Part shown: positions 60,000 through 64,000 of the stretch, one piece after another
How positions within the stretch are numbered: the stretch's first letter is position 1
How the letters are laid out: every line of letters starts with the position of its first letter
Source of the DNA: Nageia nagi
Lineage: Eukaryota; Pinophyta
Direction of reading: 5' to 3'
Assembly: GCA_050084985.1 (NCBI GenBank)
Contig: JBITNC010000001.1
Location: forward strand, 120,156,001-120,220,000
Length of the DNA stretch: 64,000 nucleotides
Program-made: the position numbers and the translations under genes
Notes under the pieces: model-generated
Seen by the model: the letters and a program-made list of their open reading frames with translations, nothing else
What the model was told of the DNA's origin: nothing
The model's database searches: none

Positions 60000-62930
60000 A
60001 TGATTAGATTGTTGATTTTGGATGCACTAATCATATGTGTTTTGAAAAAGATAAGTTTGAAAACATTCATAAGTATAGAAAAGATGTAGTTAAGATAGGT
60101 GATAGTTCAATCCTTGAAGTTCAAGGTATTAGGAGTGTGTGGTTGCAAGAAAGGATTCTTGAGAATGTGCTTTATGTGCTTAAACTTACTATGAATCTTC
60201 TTTCCATAGTTCAGGTTGCAAGAAAAGGTTACTCTTTTGAGTTTAACTCACACTCTTGGTGTAGAAAAAAGAGTCTTACCACTTTGGTGAAAGGGTCAAT
60301 GAAAGATGATCTTTACATTATGGATCAATCTGTAACAAAGATGTGCCTTGCAACTAATGTTCGCTCTAGAAGCAATTTATGGCACTATTTTTTAGGCCAC
60401 CTTAACCATAAGAGCATTCAAATTATGAAAGATCATAAACTTATGGAAGGTTTTTCTACAATATCATCTACAATTGGTCTTTATAAGAAGTACATTCTAG
60501 GTAAAATGAATAAAAAAAAATTTACTAAAGATAAGGCAACTAGAGCAATTCAACTTCTTCAGCTTGTGCATTCAGATTTGATGGGTCCATTTCTAATTAA
60601 GTTTGTATGAGGAGCATCTTATATTTTGATCTTTATTTATGACTTCAATAGGATGGCATTTGGTTATCTTTTAGAACATAAATATTAAACCTTTGATAGG
60701 TTCAAATATTTTAAAGTTTTGGTTGAAAATCAATCTAGATTCAAAATCAAGATGTTAATATCTAATAATAGGGTTGAGTATAATAGTAATGAATTTAATG
60801 ATTATTATGAGTATAGAATCAAGAAGTAATTTAAAATCTCTTATACTTTTCAATAGAATAGTGTAGCTAAATAGAAGAATAGAACCATTCAAGAAATGGT
60901 TAGATGTATGTTGGGTGATCTTTCTAGTTTCTTATGAGATAAAATTATAAATACTACAATCTACATCTTAAATAGATATCCTACGAAAGCATTTGAAAGA
61001 AAAACTTCATATGAGGCATGGATAAAAAAGAAATCTAACATCTCTCACTTCAAGGTCTTTGGTTGTGATGCTTATGCCTTTATTATTCTTGAGAAAGAGA
61101 AGAAGATGGATAAGAAATTTAAAGAATGTATCTTTGTTTGGTTATGATAATCAACATAGAGGTTATAGGCCATATCAACTTTATATTAGAGCATTTTTTG
61201 TTTCAAAGGATGTCAAATTCAATGAACTTATTGAAGAATTTTCTTTTTATAAAAACCTATATAAGGATGATGATTCTTCTGTTGCACCTATATGGATGGA
61301 TATCAATATAGATTTGTCACCTAAGAAACAAAAATCCCCAACATAGGATAACAAAGAGTATGACACTAAATAAATCCTTATTTACCAAAATTGATAGTAA
61401 GAATGAGCCCTCATCATTCAAAGAAGCTTCCAATCAAGAATGTTGGATGAATACAATGAAAGTGGAGTATGAGGCTCTAATGAAGAATCAAAATTAGGAT
61501 TTGATTTCTTATCCTAATGAATGCAATGTGATTAGAAATAAATGGATTTATAATATCTAATATAATTTAGTTGAATAAATTAAGAAATACAAAGCAAGGT
61601 TAGTAGCTTAAGGTTTTGCTTAAAAATATAAAGTTGATTATGAGGAAACCTTTGCTCCAATGGCAAAGATGCCTAGTATCAGGATAATTTTTACTCTTTT
61701 TAGTAATTCAAATATGGAAAGTTTTTCAACTTGATATTAAGAATGCTTTTCTCAATGGTGACTTAGATGTGAAATTTACATGAATCAACCAAAAGGGTTT
61801 GTTGTGGAAGGTAAAAAATCTTTTGTTTGTAAGTTAAAAAAGTCTTCGTATGGACTTAAGCAACCACCTAGGGCTTGGTACCATAAGATTTCAAGACTCT
61901 TTAAGGACATTGGTTTTTTTAAATGCTTCTCTAATATAGATCTTTATGTGCTCAACCAAAGATAAGACTTAATCTTGATTCTTCTTTATGTTGATGATCT
62001 ATTGATTATAGAGAATAATATAGTCCTCATCCATGAGTGCATCTCTAAACTTAAGGAAACCTTCAAAATGATAGACCTTGGTCTATTGCACTACTACCTT
62101 AGTATGCAAATGTACCAATATCAAAATTTTACTTAATCAATCTAAGTATATCATAGATATCTTGTAAACGTTTGGTATGGAGAAATGCAAGCATGCTACA
62201 ATCCTAGTCTCTTAAAATCTCTATGTCTCTTAGTTCCAACTCTTAGTTGGTAGATGCTATAGCTTAGAGGTAACTTATTGGTAGTCTTCTTTATTTGAAT
62301 ATCTCTAGGCCAAATATTACCTTTTTTATGAATTTGATGGCTCGCTTTATGCAAAAGCCATATGTTGAGCACTTCAATACTTTTAAGCAAATTTTGAGGT
62401 ATGTTATGGGCACTAAAGATCTTTCTCTCAAATATGATAAGTTACCTTATTTGTTCTTTGAATATTATTAGATTCTAATTATGGGGGAGATAGAGATGAT
62501 AGAAAATCAACCTCTACTTATATGCTTAGTATTGGTTTAGGTGCTATCTCTCGGGCTTCCAAAAAGTATCCTACTACTACAGTCTCCACTATCAAGGTTG
62601 GATACCATGTAATATCACTTACAGCCTAGGAAGCCAACTTATTGAGGTATATTATGAAAGAAGTTAGGTATGAGTAAGTTCTTCCATCTCAAATTTTTTA
62701 AATAATCAATTAGCTATTGCTTTAGCAAAGAATCTTATTTTCTATTAGAGAATAAAGCATGTAGCAATCCAAGGTCACTTCATTAGAGAGAAGGTTCTGG
62801 ATGGTCTTTTACATTTACAATATTTTCTATTAATTCTAAACCCTATTGATCTATTCACAAAGCCCCTTCTTGAAGTTCAATTTTGCAAGCTTAGAGAGTC
62901 TATTGGGTTGGTGAAGTTGCTCTAAAAAGG
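60000..62930 (+). pseudogene. copia pol remnant: PR, INT, RT, RNase H
   Basis: Protease active site IVDFGCTNHM at 60008 (the S of DSG is F). GAG-pre-integrase region LWHYFLGHLNHKSIQ at 60380, with the following CxxC cysteines lost. Integrase begins VHSDLMGP (60568), with NNRVEYNSNEFNDYYEYRI later. RT has KARLVA, MNQPKGFVVEGKKSFVCKLK (61780) and an intact YVDD at 61987-61998. RNase H DSNYGGDRDDRKSTSTYML starts at about 62471. The end is DLFTKPLLEVQFCKLRESIG (about 62850). More than 20 stops or frameshifts; not functional. Confidence 0.85.
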
Positions 62931-63910
62931 AAAGTAAATGTTGAATTCTTATTGAATCTATTATCCTTTCTTATTTATTAATAAAGTTGTTCAACTTTTG
63001 TTTTGGTTTGTATCTTTTGTTTAAACATTCCTTTATTGGCAACTGCAAATCTAAAAACATTGTATTAGCAAAAAAAAGTTCTTAATGCAATAACTGCAAC
63101 TCTATTCATCTGAATTTATCTCTCTTAATTTATTCACTAGCCATGTTAAGAAACTTTATGTGCTCACTTTGATAGTTTCTTATGGTAGTGAAGTATGAAT
63201 TCATCCTTAAGGGGTAGTGAAGTATGAATTCATATTTATGAATTCATGTATGTGATGACAACTTTATCTTAGGAGGACTTTTTGCTATATAGTGTTGATC
63301 TAAATGTACATCTATATGGTTAGTTTGCTCTCTATAAGCAACTCATGATACATTTTTTTGTTATCACTATGTGAGAAATCAATATGTGTTTGTTGGCACT
63401 ATTTGGTTATCCATATGTGAGTTTGTTATATATGCATATGCTCTTATTTTATCAACACATATTTCTAATATACAATAGATGACTATAAGTATTGGCTTGA
63501 CATCTTTATGATGATTTATAATGCATAATTGATCAGTTTATGGATGGAATTACTTAGTTTAGTTATCTTATGATTGATATAAATATTTATATAATGCATA
63601 TAACTGGTCATTTTTATGAGATTCTTGTAGCTTATAGATTTTATCTTGAAATGAAAGTTACTTTATACAGCTCATGGAGGCTCATATCAACTTAGTGTTG
63701 ATCGACTATACTTACAATGAAACCAATTATGGTTAATGATTGTATTGTAAATCATTTTGTCAAATGGTATTGTAATGAGTCTCAAACTAAGATCTTTTTT
63801 ATTTTTCAATGATGTAAAAGTTCTTATGTCTGCTTGTATCTCTTTAGAGGAGAACTCTCTCTCTCTTACTTTCTCTTTTCTTTCTCTAAGCTCTATCCCA
63901 ATATTACATT

Positions 63911-64000
63911 AAGGGTGAGTGTTAGAATTTATAATGTAATATTGTATTGTATTTCTCTTTAAATGTAAATTCACTTAATGCTTAAAGCATATTTAGATAC
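63911..64000 (+). repeat. Polypurine tract and start of 3' LTR
   Basis: AAGGGTGAG at 63911-63919 is the purine tract (the minus-strand relative has AAGGGGGAG). The LTR starts with TG at 63920 and continues past the window. Confidence 0.85.

Larger units (their letters stand above)
56531..64000 (+). mobile_element. Nearly complete Ty1/copia element, runs off window
   Basis: Order: 5' LTR 56531-56993, PBS 56996, long leader 57013-58994, gag 58995-59900, protease 60000-60060, GAG-pre-integrase 60350-60530, integrase 60560-61150, RT 61430-62160, RNase H 62470-62930, purine tract 63911, 3' LTR from 63920. This copia gene order (integrase before RT) is diagnostic. The two LTR starts differ at 7 of the first 80 bases, so the insertion is old. 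It lies in a LINE zinc-binding domain. The base string ATATT before 56531 should recur after the 3' LTR outside the window. Confidence 0.9.

Overview
The window is land-plant nuclear DNA. The evidence is AT-rich sequence, plant-type Ty1/copia and Ty3/gypsy retrotransposons with primer-binding sites for initiator-Met tRNA, plant L1-type LINE fragments, a pentatricopeptide-repeat (PPR) fossil and a family of plant 2-oxoglutarate/Fe(II) dioxygenases with spliceosomal introns. The many old, mutated but still legible nested retroelements fit a large, slowly purged genome such as a gymnosperm. That is an inference; nothing in the sequence names the species. Almost all of the window is transposon debris. 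The only gene-like locus with intact catalytic signatures lies at about 45.5-46.4 kb.

Layout. 1.17-6.22 kb: decayed Ty3/gypsy element (+) with a 1.38 kb LTR, a leader built of degenerate 62-bp repeats and a protease remnant. Its 3' LTR is cut after 36 bp by a Ty1/copia element on the minus strand (6.22-9.79 kb). 9.8-10.8 kb: two unrelated tandem arrays. 12.2-14.5 kb: gag and integrase of a Tat-like Ty3/gypsy element (+), ending in a perfect tandem duplication. 15.7-24.1 kb: minus-strand Ty3/gypsy-like material with an 86-bp tandem array, a clear PBS and a very long LTR. 25.3-25.9 kb: possible LINE ORF1 remnant. 28.29-32.27 kb: a second copy of the long LTR, with TG..CA ends and a near-perfect target-site duplication, containing a PPR pseudogene. 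34.0-40.8 kb: two LTR-plus-leader copies of another Ty3/gypsy family, one followed by gag, and a 130-bp hairpin.

41.85-51.6 kb is the most interesting part. A minus-strand dioxygenase gene of the AOP-like 2ODD type (three exons, two very short introns, metal and 2-oxoglutarate ligands intact) sits between two roughly 1.9-kb inverted-repeat arms. Each arm carries a related dioxygenase pseudogene, and both pseudogenes share the same deletion of the HxD metal-binding motif. A read-through transcript across the arms could form long double-stranded RNA related to the central gene.

51.9-56.5 kb: two fragments of one LINE family (+) with an unrecognised coding remnant between them. 56.53-64.0 kb: a nearly complete, heavily mutated Ty1/copia element (+) inserted in the LINE zinc-binding region. 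Its 3' LTR runs off the window, and its leader carries a CATGCA cluster and 105-bp triplicate repeats. It belongs to the same family as the minus-strand copia fragment at 6.2-9.8 kb. No tRNA, rRNA, CRISPR or prokaryotic feature was seen.
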